DNA of 64,000 nucleotides from Balneolaceae bacterium (GTDB lineage: Bacteria > Bacteroidota > Rhodothermia > Balneolales > Balneolaceae), in the NCBI GenBank assembly GCA_006969905.1, contig CP030887.1:2716730-2780729 (forward strand), read 5' to 3'. Under the pieces are notes generated by a model that had not been told where the DNA came from, did no database searches, and saw nothing but the letters and a program-made list of their open reading frames with translations. Shown piece by piece: positions 27,301 through 34,592 of the stretch. The position numbers and the translations under genes were made by a program. Position 1 is the stretch's first letter. Each line of letters begins with the position of its first letter.

Positions 27301-27900
27301 AAAATGGCAGTTACGCCTACATTACTGGTTGCTTATGGTGGCCCCTGGGCTGAGAATTATTTTTATTCCCGCGAAAACCCGTATGAAGATGAAAAACTTA
27401 GCCTATTTACTCCTTACCAGGTATTAGCCTCCAAAACCCGAAGACGTCCGGGCTGGTTCCGAACTGATGAGCATGTATTCAAAAAGCATGGTGAAACTAT
27501 GACAAAGCTGGTTGAGGGGGGTGCCTTAGCTGGAGTTGGAAGTCATGGTCAGCTTGAGGGATTAGGATACCATTGGGAGCTATGGGCAGTAGCTTCAGGC
27601 AATATGGACAATCTTGATGCCATCCGGGTAGCCACCATTATTGGGGCAGAAGCAATTGGTTTGGATGGAGACCTGGGTTCTATAGAAGCCGGTAAGCTTG
27701 CCGATCTGGTTATTTTGGATAAAAACCCGTTAGATGATCTCAGAAACACCAATACGGTTTCTCATGTCATGAAAAACGGAAGATTATACAATGCGGATAC
27801 ACTAGATGAAGTTTATCCGATGCAACGTAAGGCAGAACCTTTTGAATGGAAACAGGAAGCTCCCAAAGACAAATCATTGCCGGGTGTTCCCAAAAAATAA
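24346..27900 (+). CDS. Exported beta-propeller/amidohydrolase fusion protein
   Basis: 1184 residues from the ATG at 24346; an upstream ATG at 24292 adds an unlikely tail. A signal peptide is followed by two runs of TolB/PD40-type propeller repeats (for example SPDGSKIAFDF, SPDGKYLAYVS, SPDGKWLAFTV, SPDGKKLAYVS). A Lys/Glu-rich linker lies around residues 695–755. The C-terminal third is a metal-dependent amidohydrolase: HAHM after GFVDTHAH, EHSFPIYPIF, GVGSHGQLEG and the closing GSIEAGKLADLVILDKNP. These are imidazolonepropionase-like hydrolases. Substrate unknown. A terminator follows. Confidence 0.85.
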   Translation: MNSLNTNKIAGLVLALFVGFVSINATSSYQVYHAQDGITADTTDTTAADTNKIEKKSKKLPMDPGRLIEIESNVGTWISLDVSPDGSKIAFDFLGDLYEIPITGGEATQITDGMAFDSKPRYSPDGKYLAYVSDAHGADNLYYKNLKDTLEATQVTKGKSSGYFAVEWTPDGDYLIGSKGKGVPKLWIYHKDGGRGTALISSPSGLKTSDPAVGPEGRYIYFSQRNGSWNYNAQFPQYQVGRYDRETGERTSVTSRYGSAFTPVLSSDGKWMVYGSRYEDETGLILRDMDTGDEKWLAYPIQRDDMESQATMGVLPGMSFTPDNQSLIASYGGKIHRIPLNGDAASEIPFTIKTELEVGPEVLFKYPISDDKEMLATQIRDAVPSPDGKWLAFTVLNDLYIQQLPDGEPKKLTNSSATEAQPTWSPDGKKLAYVSWDSQNGGAIHSVDPFARRFRPAKLTNKSGIYTNPVYNTDGSRIVAYRNDKQNYDDAFGPGSFGALTDIIWIPSNGGDITVIDRAKGRSNPHFVSSDDRIYLNHFGTLISMRWDGSDEKQHVTVTGITTYSPFNLEQSLKEAEIWKSPADILHSGHNHSRENNPPSRAAFIQMAPEGDQAMAQVNNNIYVVTVPVTGGKTPSISVANAASAPFPAKQLTTIGGQFPTWGADGRKVHWSIGRGHFIYDLDAAEAFADSVKAAKKLEEEKKKQEEAKKKEEAEKEEGDATEEGKKEDPEAEKDEPEKKDEKKKNDKYKPEEYSIDVTIIRDIPESSILLKNARIITANGNEIIENGDILVVNNRISKVGKNLSSDGTQEMDMSGKTIVPGFVDTHAHMWPNWGIHKQQIYNYAANLAYGVTTTRDPQTATTDVLTYSDMVKTGDMVGPRVYSTGPGFGFWAYNLKSLDEAKEYMKQYSKYYDTKTIKMYLAGNREQRQWILMAAKEQSIMPTTEGALDWKLNLTQLIDGYPGHEHSFPIYPIFDDVVKAVAETKMAVTPTLLVAYGGPWAENYFYSRENPYEDEKLSLFTPYQVLASKTRRRPGWFRTDEHVFKKHGETMTKLVEGGALAGVGSHGQLEGLGYHWELWAVASGNMDNLDAIRVATIIGAEAIGLDGDLGSIEAGKLADLVILDKNPLDDLRNTNTVSHVMKNGRLYNADTLDEVYPMQRKAEPFEWKQEAPKDKSLPGVPKK

Positions 27901-27906
27901 ACTATT

Positions 27907-27934
27907 AAAGGCTCCACAAGGAGCCTTTTTTATT
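27907..27934 (+). terminator. Rho-independent terminator
   Basis: Perfect 9-bp stem AAAGGCTCC/GGAGCCTTT with loop ACAA and a T-run, ending the amidohydrolase gene; it also abuts the end of the convergent D-threonine aldolase-like gene. Confidence 0.9.
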
Positions 27935-29034
27935 TACTTAAACTTTTGACCGGAAAAATGGTCTGGTTGAAGGTTGCCCTGCAAAGTCATATAACCACCC
28001 ATTAGGTCAGCAGTTAAACACGAGTGGATAGGCAGGATCGCAACATGATCACCAATCCTTGTGTTTTCAAAAAACTTGTCGGTACAAGAAACAATGCCAT
28101 GCTCTTGCGAAATTGATTTAAGGTAACAACCCTCTAAAGGACTGCTCCACCCGGATTGGTTTTGCTCAACTACCTGGCCAAAGTACAGGCTTCCATTTTC
28201 AAGAGTGTCAAAATCTTTAGAAAAATGAACGGCACCTCCATGAATTAACAATTCTTTTCTTTCAGTATACTTAGCAACAACGGGACAATACATTGCCACG
28301 GCTACCTGATCAGGAATGCATGAGCCGATCTGAGTTTGAATCCAATCATAAAACACAAAATTACCGGGGCTGAGTTGATCAATAGATCCAAAATCTTCTA
28401 ACACTGAACAGGAGGGAGTATCTCCGTAACAAATCGGGTAGGGGAAATGAGCTTTAAGCTTCTCAAGTTGTTTAATAATAGGAATAGCCATTTCCATAAT
28501 TTGCTCGGATGAGCGGGAACGATAGGAATGGCCTGCATGACAATAGAAACCTTTCAATGCCAGATGTTGGGAGCCTTCAATAGCAGAAATAAGTTCTTTA
28601 ATCAGTTCAAAGTCTCTAAAAGACACTCCGCTTCGTGCATAATCCGGATCTAATTCAATATAAACTCCTAACGAATGGCTTATAGCTTGATCAAGCTTAG
28701 TTATAGTTGATTTATCTACGACCAGGATGCGTAAATCAATGGAAGCTGACAGCTTATTTATTTCAGGTGCCTCCAAGATGTTTACGGGAAAAGCAATTGT
28801 AATGCTTTGCCACCCATCTTCTGCAAAGTATTTTGCCATATCCAGCGAAGATACGGTGATACCGTCTATATTGTATCTGTTAAACCAATTGCCGATTTCC
28901 CTGGATTGATGGGTTTTGAAATGTGGGCGAAATGCAATTCCTGATTTTGAGACTTTTTGAGCCATTACCTGAATATTTGTTTTCGCTTTTGTTTCATCTA
29001 ACACTAATGTAGGATAGGGATTTAGAACATCCAT
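27934..29034 (-). CDS. D-threonine aldolase / D-serine dehydratase-like PLP enzyme
   Basis: 366 residues, fold-type III PLP enzyme. The lysine in RPHFKTHQS (about residue 39) is the expected Schiff-base residue, and LPIHSCLTADLM near the C-terminus provides the His and Cys that bind the metal in DSD1/DTA enzymes. GFYCHAGHSYRSR and GDTPSCS are further family landmarks. It would cleave or dehydrate D-3-hydroxyamino acids. It is the only minus-strand gene in this stretch, divergent from the rim-like operon. Confidence 0.85.
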   Translation of the reverse strand: MDVLNPYPTLVLDETKAKTNIQVMAQKVSKSGIAFRPHFKTHQSREIGNWFNRYNIDGITVSSLDMAKYFAEDGWQSITIAFPVNILEAPEINKLSASIDLRILVVDKSTITKLDQAISHSLGVYIELDPDYARSGVSFRDFELIKELISAIEGSQHLALKGFYCHAGHSYRSRSSEQIMEMAIPIIKQLEKLKAHFPYPICYGDTPSCSVLEDFGSIDQLSPGNFVFYDWIQTQIGSCIPDQVAVAMYCPVVAKYTERKELLIHGGAVHFSKDFDTLENGSLYFGQVVEQNQSGWSSPLEGCYLKSISQEHGIVSCTDKFFENTRIGDHVAILPIHSCLTADLMGGYMTLQGNLQPDHFSGQKFK

Positions 29035-29124
29035 AAAGTCGATTGCTGATATTGATAAAAGATTGAAGATTTAGCATTACTTAATAGTAAGTGATTCTGA
29101 CTGTGAATACTCGTACTTTTTCTC

Positions 29125-29562
29125 ATGATTAAAAACTCTCATTCAGTAATCGGGCGATTAGAACTGGTGGATTTACCTGATTTGGGAATTGAAAGAATCG
29201 AAGCTAAAATTGATACCGGTGCTTTTACCTCAAGTCTTCATTGCCATAAAATTCATATTTTCGAAAAGGATAATACTAAATACGTTCGGTTTAACCTTCT
29301 TGATCCGGCTCACCCGGCTTATAATGAGAAACTATTTGAATTAGTAATCCATGATATACGCCCCGTGAAAAGTTCTAATGGTATATCCGAAGACCGGGTT
29401 TTTATCAAAACAATGATTCGATTTTTTGATACAGATTTTGAAATACAGTTTTCGCTAACTGATCGCTCTGAAATGAAATACCCTCTTTTGGTTGGAAGAA
29501 AGTTTTTAAAAGGGAAGTTTTTAGTTGATGTATCCAAAAAGAATTTATCAGTAAAAAAATAA
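29125..29562 (+). CDS. RimB-like retropepsin-type protease (ATP-dependent zinc protease family, PF05618)
   Basis: 145 residues. The core [14 protein letters not shown]...[13 protein letters not shown] contains the DTGA aspartate motif of retropepsin-like proteases, and [10 protein letters not shown] is a second landmark of the family often named ATP-dependent zinc protease. In Pseudomonas the homologue RimB acts with RimK, which adds glutamates to ribosomal protein S6. Here it is the first gene of RimB-like–RimK–AstE-like, giving strong context. The ribosome site GGAGG of the next gene begins two bases after the stop. Confidence 0.85.
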   Translation: MIKNSHSVIGRLELVDLPDLGIERIEAKIDTGAFTSSLHCHKIHIFEKDNTKYVRFNLLDPAHPAYNEKLFELVIHDIRPVKSSNGISEDRVFIKTMIRFFDTDFEIQFSLTDRSEMKYPLLVGRKFLKGKFLVDVSKKNLSVKK

Positions 29563-29575
29563 TGGAGGTTTAGCT

Positions 29576-30499
29576 ATCAAAATCGGAATTCTCTCCAGAA
29601 ATGCCGCTTTGTACTCAACAAAGCGGCTTGTTGAAGCAATTGAAAAAAAAGGCCACGATGCAATAGTTATAGATCATCTTAAATGTGACATAGTAATAGA
29701 ACAGGAAAAGCCTGACATTTTTTTTAAAGGGGAAAGCCTTTCATATCTGGATGCCATTATTCCCCGAATTGGTGCTTCTGTTACATTTTACGGAACCGCA
29801 GTTGTTCGTCAGTTTGAAATGATGAATATTTTTACTGTAGTTGAGTCTCAGGCTTTAGTTCGGTCCAGAGATAAACTACGAAGCCTTCAGATATTAGCTA
29901 ATGCAGGGGTTGGGCTCCCTAAAACAGTATTTACTAATTACTCAAAAGAAGTAAATAGCATAATTGATTCGGTAGGAGGGGCACCATTAATTATCAAACT
30001 ATTGGAAGGTACCCAGGGCTATGGTGTTGTTTTAGCACCCACCAAAAAAGCGGCACAATCTATTATTGAAGCATTTCACAGTATGAAAGCCAGGGTAATA
30101 GTGCAGGAGTTTATACAGGAAAGCAAAGGGGCCGATATTAGGGCGTTTGTAGTAAATGACAAAGTTGTTGGTGCAATGAAGCGCCAGGGAAAGGAAGGGG
30201 AGTTCAGGTCAAATCTTCATCAGGGGGGAAGCGGAACACTTATAAGGCTTACAAAGAAGGAGAGGGAAGCTGCTTTAACTGCGGCAAAAGCAATGAGACT
30301 TTCTGTTGCAGGGGTTGATATGCTACAATCTGACAGGGGGCCTTTAGTATTAGAAGTAAACTCCTCTCCCGGATTACAAGGCATTGAACAAGCTACCAAC
30401 AAAGATATTGCAGGTAGTATAATCAAATACGTTACTGATTCTGTAGAGGCTGAAAAAGCTAAACCTAAACAGAGGCGCAAGATCAAGAGTAATGCCTGA
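29576..30499 (+). CDS. rimK: RimK-family ATP-grasp glutamate ligase
   Basis: About 307 residues. The frame reads [16 protein letters not shown] from 29579, the standard RimK N-terminus, but the codon in the start position (29576) is ATC. It sits seven bases after a strong GGAGG. The first accepted start codon is TTG at 29609, which would drop the first strand. ATP-grasp landmarks are [43 protein letters not shown] and LEVNSSPG. RimK adds glutamate to protein C-termini such as S6. The gene overlaps the AstE-like gene at its 3' end. Confidence 0.88.
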   Translation: MKIGILSRNAALYSTKRLVEAIEKKGHDAIVIDHLKCDIVIEQEKPDIFFKGESLSYLDAIIPRIGASVTFYGTAVVRQFEMMNIFTVVESQALVRSRDKLRSLQILANAGVGLPKTVFTNYSKEVNSIIDSVGGAPLIIKLLEGTQGYGVVLAPTKKAAQSIIEAFHSMKARVIVQEFIQESKGADIRAFVVNDKVVGAMKRQGKEGEFRSNLHQGGSGTLIRLTKKEREAALTAAKAMRLSVAGVDMLQSDRGPLVLEVNSSPGLQGIEQATNKDIAGSIIKYVTDSVEAEKAKPKQRRKIKSNA

Positions 30500-31433
30500 T
30501 ATAATCTCCATAAACAATACGAGAATTGGCTTGGGAGAGCATAAGTCTATTAGCTTTAACATAGCCAGGCTACCAACCTACACGCAGATTGATCTGCCCG
30601 TCCATGTATACAGGTCTGCTATAGATGGCCCGGTACTTCTACTAACAGGCGGACTTCATGGGGATGAAATTAACGGTACCGAGATCATCAGGAGAATGGT
30701 AAGAAAAGGACTTGTAATCCCGGATAAAGGCACGGTAATTGCCATACCCATCGTAAACATCTACGGTTTTATTCAGAATGAAAGAGGGTTACCGGATGGA
30801 AAAGATATCAACAGAAGTTTTCCAGGATCAAAAAACGGATCTTTGGCAAAACTACTTGCATACACACTTATGAAGGAGATTATACCTCATATAGACTGCG
30901 GTATAGATTATCACACCGGTGGTGCAAGCAGGGCAAACTACCCGCAGGTAAGAGTAGATTTTGGAAACACTGAAACTCTAAATCTTGCAAAAGCTTTTTC
31001 AGCTCCTGTAATTTTGAACTCAGGCCTTATTCCCAAATCATTCAGAAGCGCATGTCAGAAGAAAAGAAAACACTTGTTGGTATATGAAACCGGGGAATCT
31101 TTACGATTAGATGAACAGGGTATCAAAGAAGGTATTGATTCAACATTGCGATTGATGCATTATCTGGGAATGATCTCAAGCAAAACTGAAACTAACTCGC
31201 CCAGGATTTTTGAAAAGTCTACCTGGATTCGCTCAAAAAGAGCGGGGTTATTCCATTCAAAAGTTGTACTTGGCGAAGAGCTCAACAAAAAGCAATTATT
31301 AGGTACTGTAAATGATCCCTATGGGGATAATGAAACAAAAATTTTATCTACAAAAAATGGTATGGTAATTGGCTTAAATAATTGCCCTGTAGTTAATAAG
31401 GGTGATGCATTAATTCATTTTGCTTTTAATTAA
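30492..31433 (+). CDS. Succinylglutamate desuccinylase/aspartoacylase-family (M14) hydrolase
   Basis: 313 residues. Zinc-binding [12 protein letters not shown] (His and Glu about residues 55–58), NRSFPG and DYHTGG (third ligand His) are all present, followed by a YETGES segment with the catalytic Glu. These enzymes remove acyl groups from amino-acid amides. Its fusion into an operon with RimB-like and RimK genes is common and suggests a linked role in adding and removing glutamate or related groups, which is inference. Confidence 0.85.
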   Translation: MPDIISINNTRIGLGEHKSISFNIARLPTYTQIDLPVHVYRSAIDGPVLLLTGGLHGDEINGTEIIRRMVRKGLVIPDKGTVIAIPIVNIYGFIQNERGLPDGKDINRSFPGSKNGSLAKLLAYTLMKEIIPHIDCGIDYHTGGASRANYPQVRVDFGNTETLNLAKAFSAPVILNSGLIPKSFRSACQKKRKHLLVYETGESLRLDEQGIKEGIDSTLRLMHYLGMISSKTETNSPRIFEKSTWIRSKRAGLFHSKVVLGEELNKKQLLGTVNDPYGDNETKILSTKNGMVIGLNNCPVVNKGDALIHFAFN

Positions 31434-31444
31434 AGACAATTCTT

Positions 31445-31789
31445 TTGGAATACGATTTACTTTTTTCACTTATAAATAAACAGGACTGGAAAGAAGTTAC
31501 AAGCTCCGGTCAACTTAAATCCATCACACAGGATGATGATGGCTATTTAACATGCCTTGAAAGCAATGAGCTTGAAAAGTATGCCAATACAATATACAGC
31601 TCATCAGAAGAACTGCTTCTTATTGTTATTGATCCCTTACGAATCCAGTCACCAATAAAGAAAGCGAATGAGGAGGGATTCTCTGTGTTTCGGGTGTTTG
31701 GTTCTATTCCATTGGATGCCGTAATAGACAAAATAACCCTGAAAAAGGGGAAAAAGGGGTTTTCGGTTCATATAAAGCATCACGATTAG
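31445..31789 (+). CDS. DUF952-like protein
   Basis: 114 residues from a TTG codon. The layout W...TSSGQL...DDDGYLTCLESNELEKYANTIY...LLLIVIDP...FRVFGSIPLDAVI resembles DUF952, in which the last part usually reads FPHLYG.I. Some expected His residues are absent. Function unknown. It sits between the AstE-like gene and the lipid kinase with only short gaps. Confidence 0.6.
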   Translation: MEYDLLFSLINKQDWKEVTSSGQLKSITQDDDGYLTCLESNELEKYANTIYSSSEELLLIVIDPLRIQSPIKKANEEGFSVFRVFGSIPLDAVIDKITLKKGKKGFSVHIKHHD

Positions 31790-31792
31790 AGA

Positions 31793-32692
31793 TTGGAAGT
31801 ACCTTCTTTTTGCTTTATTGTAAATGAACATTCCAATTCCGGTAGAGCAAGTAAAACATTTCGCATAAATACCGCATTAGTTGACGCTCACTTTCCTGAT
31901 GCTACAGTTTGTTACATTTCAAATCTTGATACGATGGAAACGGTCGTTTCCGATTACTCAAAAAAGTATGATGTTTTAGTAGCTTGTGGTGGAGATGGAA
32001 CTGTGCATACTGTGGCCAAAGCTTGTTGGTTAGCAGCTAAAACACTGGGTGTAATTCCACTTGGAAGTGGAAATGACTTTGCTAAAACCATACTCCCGTG
32101 TTCAAAATTAAAGTTTGAAGAATATTTACTTATTCTAAAAAAAGCCGCTATAAGAAGGGTAGATGTCCCCTTGATGAATGGAAACCCTTTCTTCAATACA
32201 CTTGGTATTGGTTTTGACGGGCTTACTAATCTGTATGCTTCAAATACTCCTTATTTGAATGGAAATTTAAAATATGTCTATTCAGGCCTGAAAACATTCA
32301 TAAAAGCAAAGCCCTTTAAGGCAAGAATAAGTGATAATCAGATTGACATTGAATGCCATTGTTGGATGTTGGTAATAGCAAATGGAGCAGTAGAAGGGGG
32401 CAAATACAAACTCTCTCCGAAGTCAATCAATAATGATGGCAAAATTGAAATAACCGTAGTTGAAGCATATTCACGCATTAAGCTTCTCTATGCTTTTTTA
32501 CTGTTAACTTTGGGCACTACTTTATCGGATAGGTTTAGCAAAATGTATACTCTGAATGGATCTTGCAAAATTGAGGTCAAAAACTCCCAAATACTCCATT
32601 ATGACGGTGAAACAGGAAGGACTTTATTATCAAATACTATCCAGGTTTCTCCGAATAAACTTTATGTTATAGAGTATTCCAAAATTTCATAA
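31793..32692 (+). CDS. Diacylglycerol kinase-family lipid kinase (YegS/DgkB-like)
   Basis: 299 residues from a TTG codon four bases after the previous stop. ATP-site motif VACGGDGTVHTVAKA (about 65–79) and LGVIPLGSGNDFAKTI are diagnostic of DAGK catalytic domains. NPFFNTLGIGFDGL and a C-terminal beta domain (HYDGE) match YegS-type bacterial kinases. It phosphorylates diacylglycerol or a related lipid. The exact substrate cannot be fixed. Confidence 0.9.
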   Translation: MEVPSFCFIVNEHSNSGRASKTFRINTALVDAHFPDATVCYISNLDTMETVVSDYSKKYDVLVACGGDGTVHTVAKACWLAAKTLGVIPLGSGNDFAKTILPCSKLKFEEYLLILKKAAIRRVDVPLMNGNPFFNTLGIGFDGLTNLYASNTPYLNGNLKYVYSGLKTFIKAKPFKARISDNQIDIECHCWMLVIANGAVEGGKYKLSPKSINNDGKIEITVVEAYSRIKLLYAFLLLTLGTTLSDRFSKMYTLNGSCKIEVKNSQILHYDGETGRTLLSNTIQVSPNKLYVIEYSKIS

Positions 32693-32752
32693 AATCTTCA
32701 TTATCTGTCCTTATCATCTTGTAACAAGGTGAATAAATGATGGAGGTTAGTG

Positions 32753-33433
32753 ATGAAAAATCCAACTAGATTAATCAAAAGAAAAAGAGATCTTCGAAAG
32801 AATTATCTTATCCGCGCCCAACTCGGTATGATTTTTTCTTTGTTGATATTCATTGTAGTTTTTAAGATCGATATTCAGGCAAGTGGCGAAAAAGAAGTGA
32901 TGGCCGTAGCTACCCAGGAAGAAGTAATGATTGAAGAGATCGTTCAAACCAAACAGGAAATCCAGGCACCGCCACCCCCAAGACCTATGGTTCCGGTAGA
33001 AGTACCTAACGATGAGGTAATTGAGGATGAAATAATAGCTTTGGATGCCGAGCTTGATCTTGATGAAATGATAGAATTACCACCTGCGCCGCCAGCTACG
33101 CAAGAAGAAGAAGTGGAAGAAGAAGTATTTGTTGTTGTTGAACAGCCTCCAGTCTTAATAGGTGGTATTCAAAGTGTACAATCAAAAGTTGTATATCCTG
33201 AATTGGCTATAAAGGCCGGAATAGAAGGCAGGGTGGTTTTACAATTTATCATCCACAAAGATGGTAGCCTCTCTGATATACAAGTTGTTCGCGGTATTGG
33301 AGGTGGATGTGATGAAGAAGCAATTCGTGCTTTAAAAGAAGCTAAATTCAGGCCGGGAATGCAAAGAGGTCGGCCAGTAGCAGTTCGTTATACAATACCA
33401 GTTTCCTTCAGAATAAAGAAAGACAACACATAG
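32753..33433 (+). CDS. TonB-like energy-transducing protein
   Basis: 226 residues from the ATG at 32753, six bases after a strong GGAGG (an in-frame GTG lies one codon upstream). One membrane helix (about 22–42, MIFSLLIFIVVFKI), a periplasmic stretch rich in Pro, Glu and Val (APPPPRPMVPVEVP and PPAPPATQEEE), and a TonB C-terminal domain from about 130 (YPELAIKAGIEGRVVLQFIIHKDG, ...FRPGMQRGRPVAVRYTIPVSFRI). No ExbB/ExbD genes are adjacent. It could energise outer-membrane receptors or act in another envelope role. A bidirectional hairpin follows. Confidence 0.88.
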   Translation: MKNPTRLIKRKRDLRKNYLIRAQLGMIFSLLIFIVVFKIDIQASGEKEVMAVATQEEVMIEEIVQTKQEIQAPPPPRPMVPVEVPNDEVIEDEIIALDAELDLDEMIELPPAPPATQEEEVEEEVFVVVEQPPVLIGGIQSVQSKVVYPELAIKAGIEGRVVLQFIIHKDGSLSDIQVVRGIGGGCDEEAIRALKEAKFRPGMQRGRPVAVRYTIPVSFRIKKDNT

Positions 33434-33453
33434 TCTTTCAATTCTCCTTGATT

Positions 33454-33490
33454 AAAAGAGCCGGTTCAAAAGATCGGCTCTTTTTTATTA
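33454..33490. terminator. Bidirectional terminator between tonB-like and response-regulator genes
   Basis: Perfect 10-bp stem AAAAGAGCCG/CGGCTCTTTT (33454–33463 and 33475–33484) with an 11-base loop, T-run on the plus side and A-run on the other, serving both convergent genes. Confidence 0.85.
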
Positions 33491-33841
33491 TAAAAGAGCT
33501 ATGCTATCCTGAAGTTCATCAATAGTTATCGGCTTTATAAGGTAGTCGGTATAGTCAACTTGTTCAGCTCGTTTACGGTTATACTGATCTGAGTTGCCGG
33601 TTACAAAAATAACGCGGACTTCGCTATTGAAAGTGCGGATTTTTTCCATTGCCTGGATACCATCAACATCATCAGCAAGCATTATATCCATAAGAATCAG
33701 GTCAGGATTTAATTCTTTAGTTTTTTCTATAGCTTTGCGTCCCTCGGTAATGAGCGCTAAAATCTCAAGCCCAATCTTTTCAACCATTTTTGATAGAAGC
33801 AGCCCAAGAACTTTATCATCTTCTACAATTAAAACCTTCAT
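33488..33841 (-). CDS. Single-domain response regulator (CheY-like receiver)
   Basis: 117 residues from the ATG at 33841, six bases after GAGAGG; a second ATG lies just upstream at 33844. Receiver landmarks: acidic cluster Glu7–Asp8–Asp9, phospho-acceptor Asp52 (LILMDIML), Thr81 (FVTGN) and Lys103 (LIKPI). No output domain, so it signals by contact with another protein. The gene begins only about 20 bases from the left Xer site, so its promoter must overlap or lie beyond the integrated prophage end. Confidence 0.88.
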   Translation of the reverse strand: MKVLIVEDDKVLGLLLSKMVEKIGLEILALITEGRKAIEKTKELNPDLILMDIMLADDVDGIQAMEKIRTFNSEVRVIFVTGNSDQYNRKRAEQVDYTDYLIKPITIDELQDSIALL

Positions 33842-33863
33842 CATGAACCTCTCGTATATTTAT

Positions 33864-33891
33864 TTGTCGTATAATATATATTAATGTAATT
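33864..33891 (+). other. Left Xer attachment site (attL, dif-like)
   Basis: XerC arm TTGTCGTATAA, centre TATATA, XerD arm TTAATGTAATT. The arm and centre are identical to the right copy (22 identical bases in all, 33862–33883); the XerD arm departs from the dif consensus, as expected if it came from the phage. It lies directly upstream of the response-regulator gene. Confidence 0.85.
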
Positions 33892-33972
33892 CTTGCGTAC
33901 CAACGATTTAAGCAATTTAAACACACACAGACAAAGATTTTCATCTTATGTAAAATCGGAACTTTCGGCTAC

Positions 33973-34027
33973 ACCTGTCAAGTTGACCCTTTCAGGGAGC
34001 ATCAAGTTTGATGCTAACTGGACAGGT
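33973..34027. other. Compact three-way-junction DNA structure (candidate phage origin or packaging signal)
   Basis: Outer 12-bp stem with one mismatch (33973–33984 with 34016–34027; ends ACCTGTC/GACAGGT). Inside it are a 4-bp hairpin CCCT–TTC–AGGG and a perfect 8-bp hairpin AGCATCAA–GT–TTGATGCT, with only two unpaired bases at the junction. A further 9-bp inverted repeat TTCATCTTA/TAAGATGAA flanks the whole (33940–33948 and 34053–34061). There is no T-run, so it is not an ordinary terminator. It lies in the phage non-coding region next to attL. Confidence 0.6.
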
Positions 34028-34073
34028 TACGCCAACGTTCCAACGTGCTACTTAAGATGAAGAATTTTGTTCC

Positions 34074-34592
34074 CTATCTCTTTTTCTTTCGAGATAACAT
34101 GTCAAAGAGCTTCCAAATCAATACGCCCAGCGGAAGAAAGGCCGTAAAGATACTGATATAAATCCATTGATACTGCTTAACATCTTTCTTAATTCGCTCG
34201 ATATAGCCCGATGTAGACATCGGCATAAGTTTCTCATTACTCACATAGGAAATACCCGCATTATAAGCTAACATCCGATTCTCCAAAGTATTCTTTTTGT
34301 CGTAGTGCTTAATCATTTGCGGAATGCGTTTGCCTATATACCAAGCTGCAATCCGTACATTGTTTCGGAATGCTATCCGATCCGTGATTTGATCGTCAGG
34401 GTGGAAATTGTTCCATTCTTGGAGCACAATTGGGGTAACCCCAAACATACCCGCAGAGACGCCATCAGGATGAACCCCCAGATTGCGCCCGGTTGATTCC
34501 TGCATGGCTATTGCTTCGAGCAGACCTATTCGTACCTGATACCGGAAGGTATACCAAATAATTGCGATGTGATGAAAAATCTTTAAACTCAT
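34074..34592 (-). CDS. Phage lytic transglycosylase with C-terminal membrane anchor
   Basis: 172 residues. SLT-type landmarks: catalytic Glu in GLLEAIAMQEST (about residue 32), AGMFGVTPIVLQEW, then MLAYNAGISYV and GYIERIKKDVKQY. A hydrophobic helix (about 144–163, WIYISIFTAFLPLGVLIWKLF) and a basic tail end the protein, so it would be held in a membrane, perhaps the virion's own. It would open peptidoglycan during entry or exit. Its ATG overlaps the stop of the upstream gene (ATGA). It is the last gene of the prophage operon. Confidence 0.8.
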   Translation of the reverse strand: MSLKIFHHIAIIWYTFRYQVRIGLLEAIAMQESTGRNLGVHPDGVSAGMFGVTPIVLQEWNNFHPDDQITDRIAFRNNVRIAAWYIGKRIPQMIKHYDKKNTLENRMLAYNAGISYVSNEKLMPMSTSGYIERIKKDVKQYQWIYISIFTAFLPLGVLIWKLFDMLSRKKKR

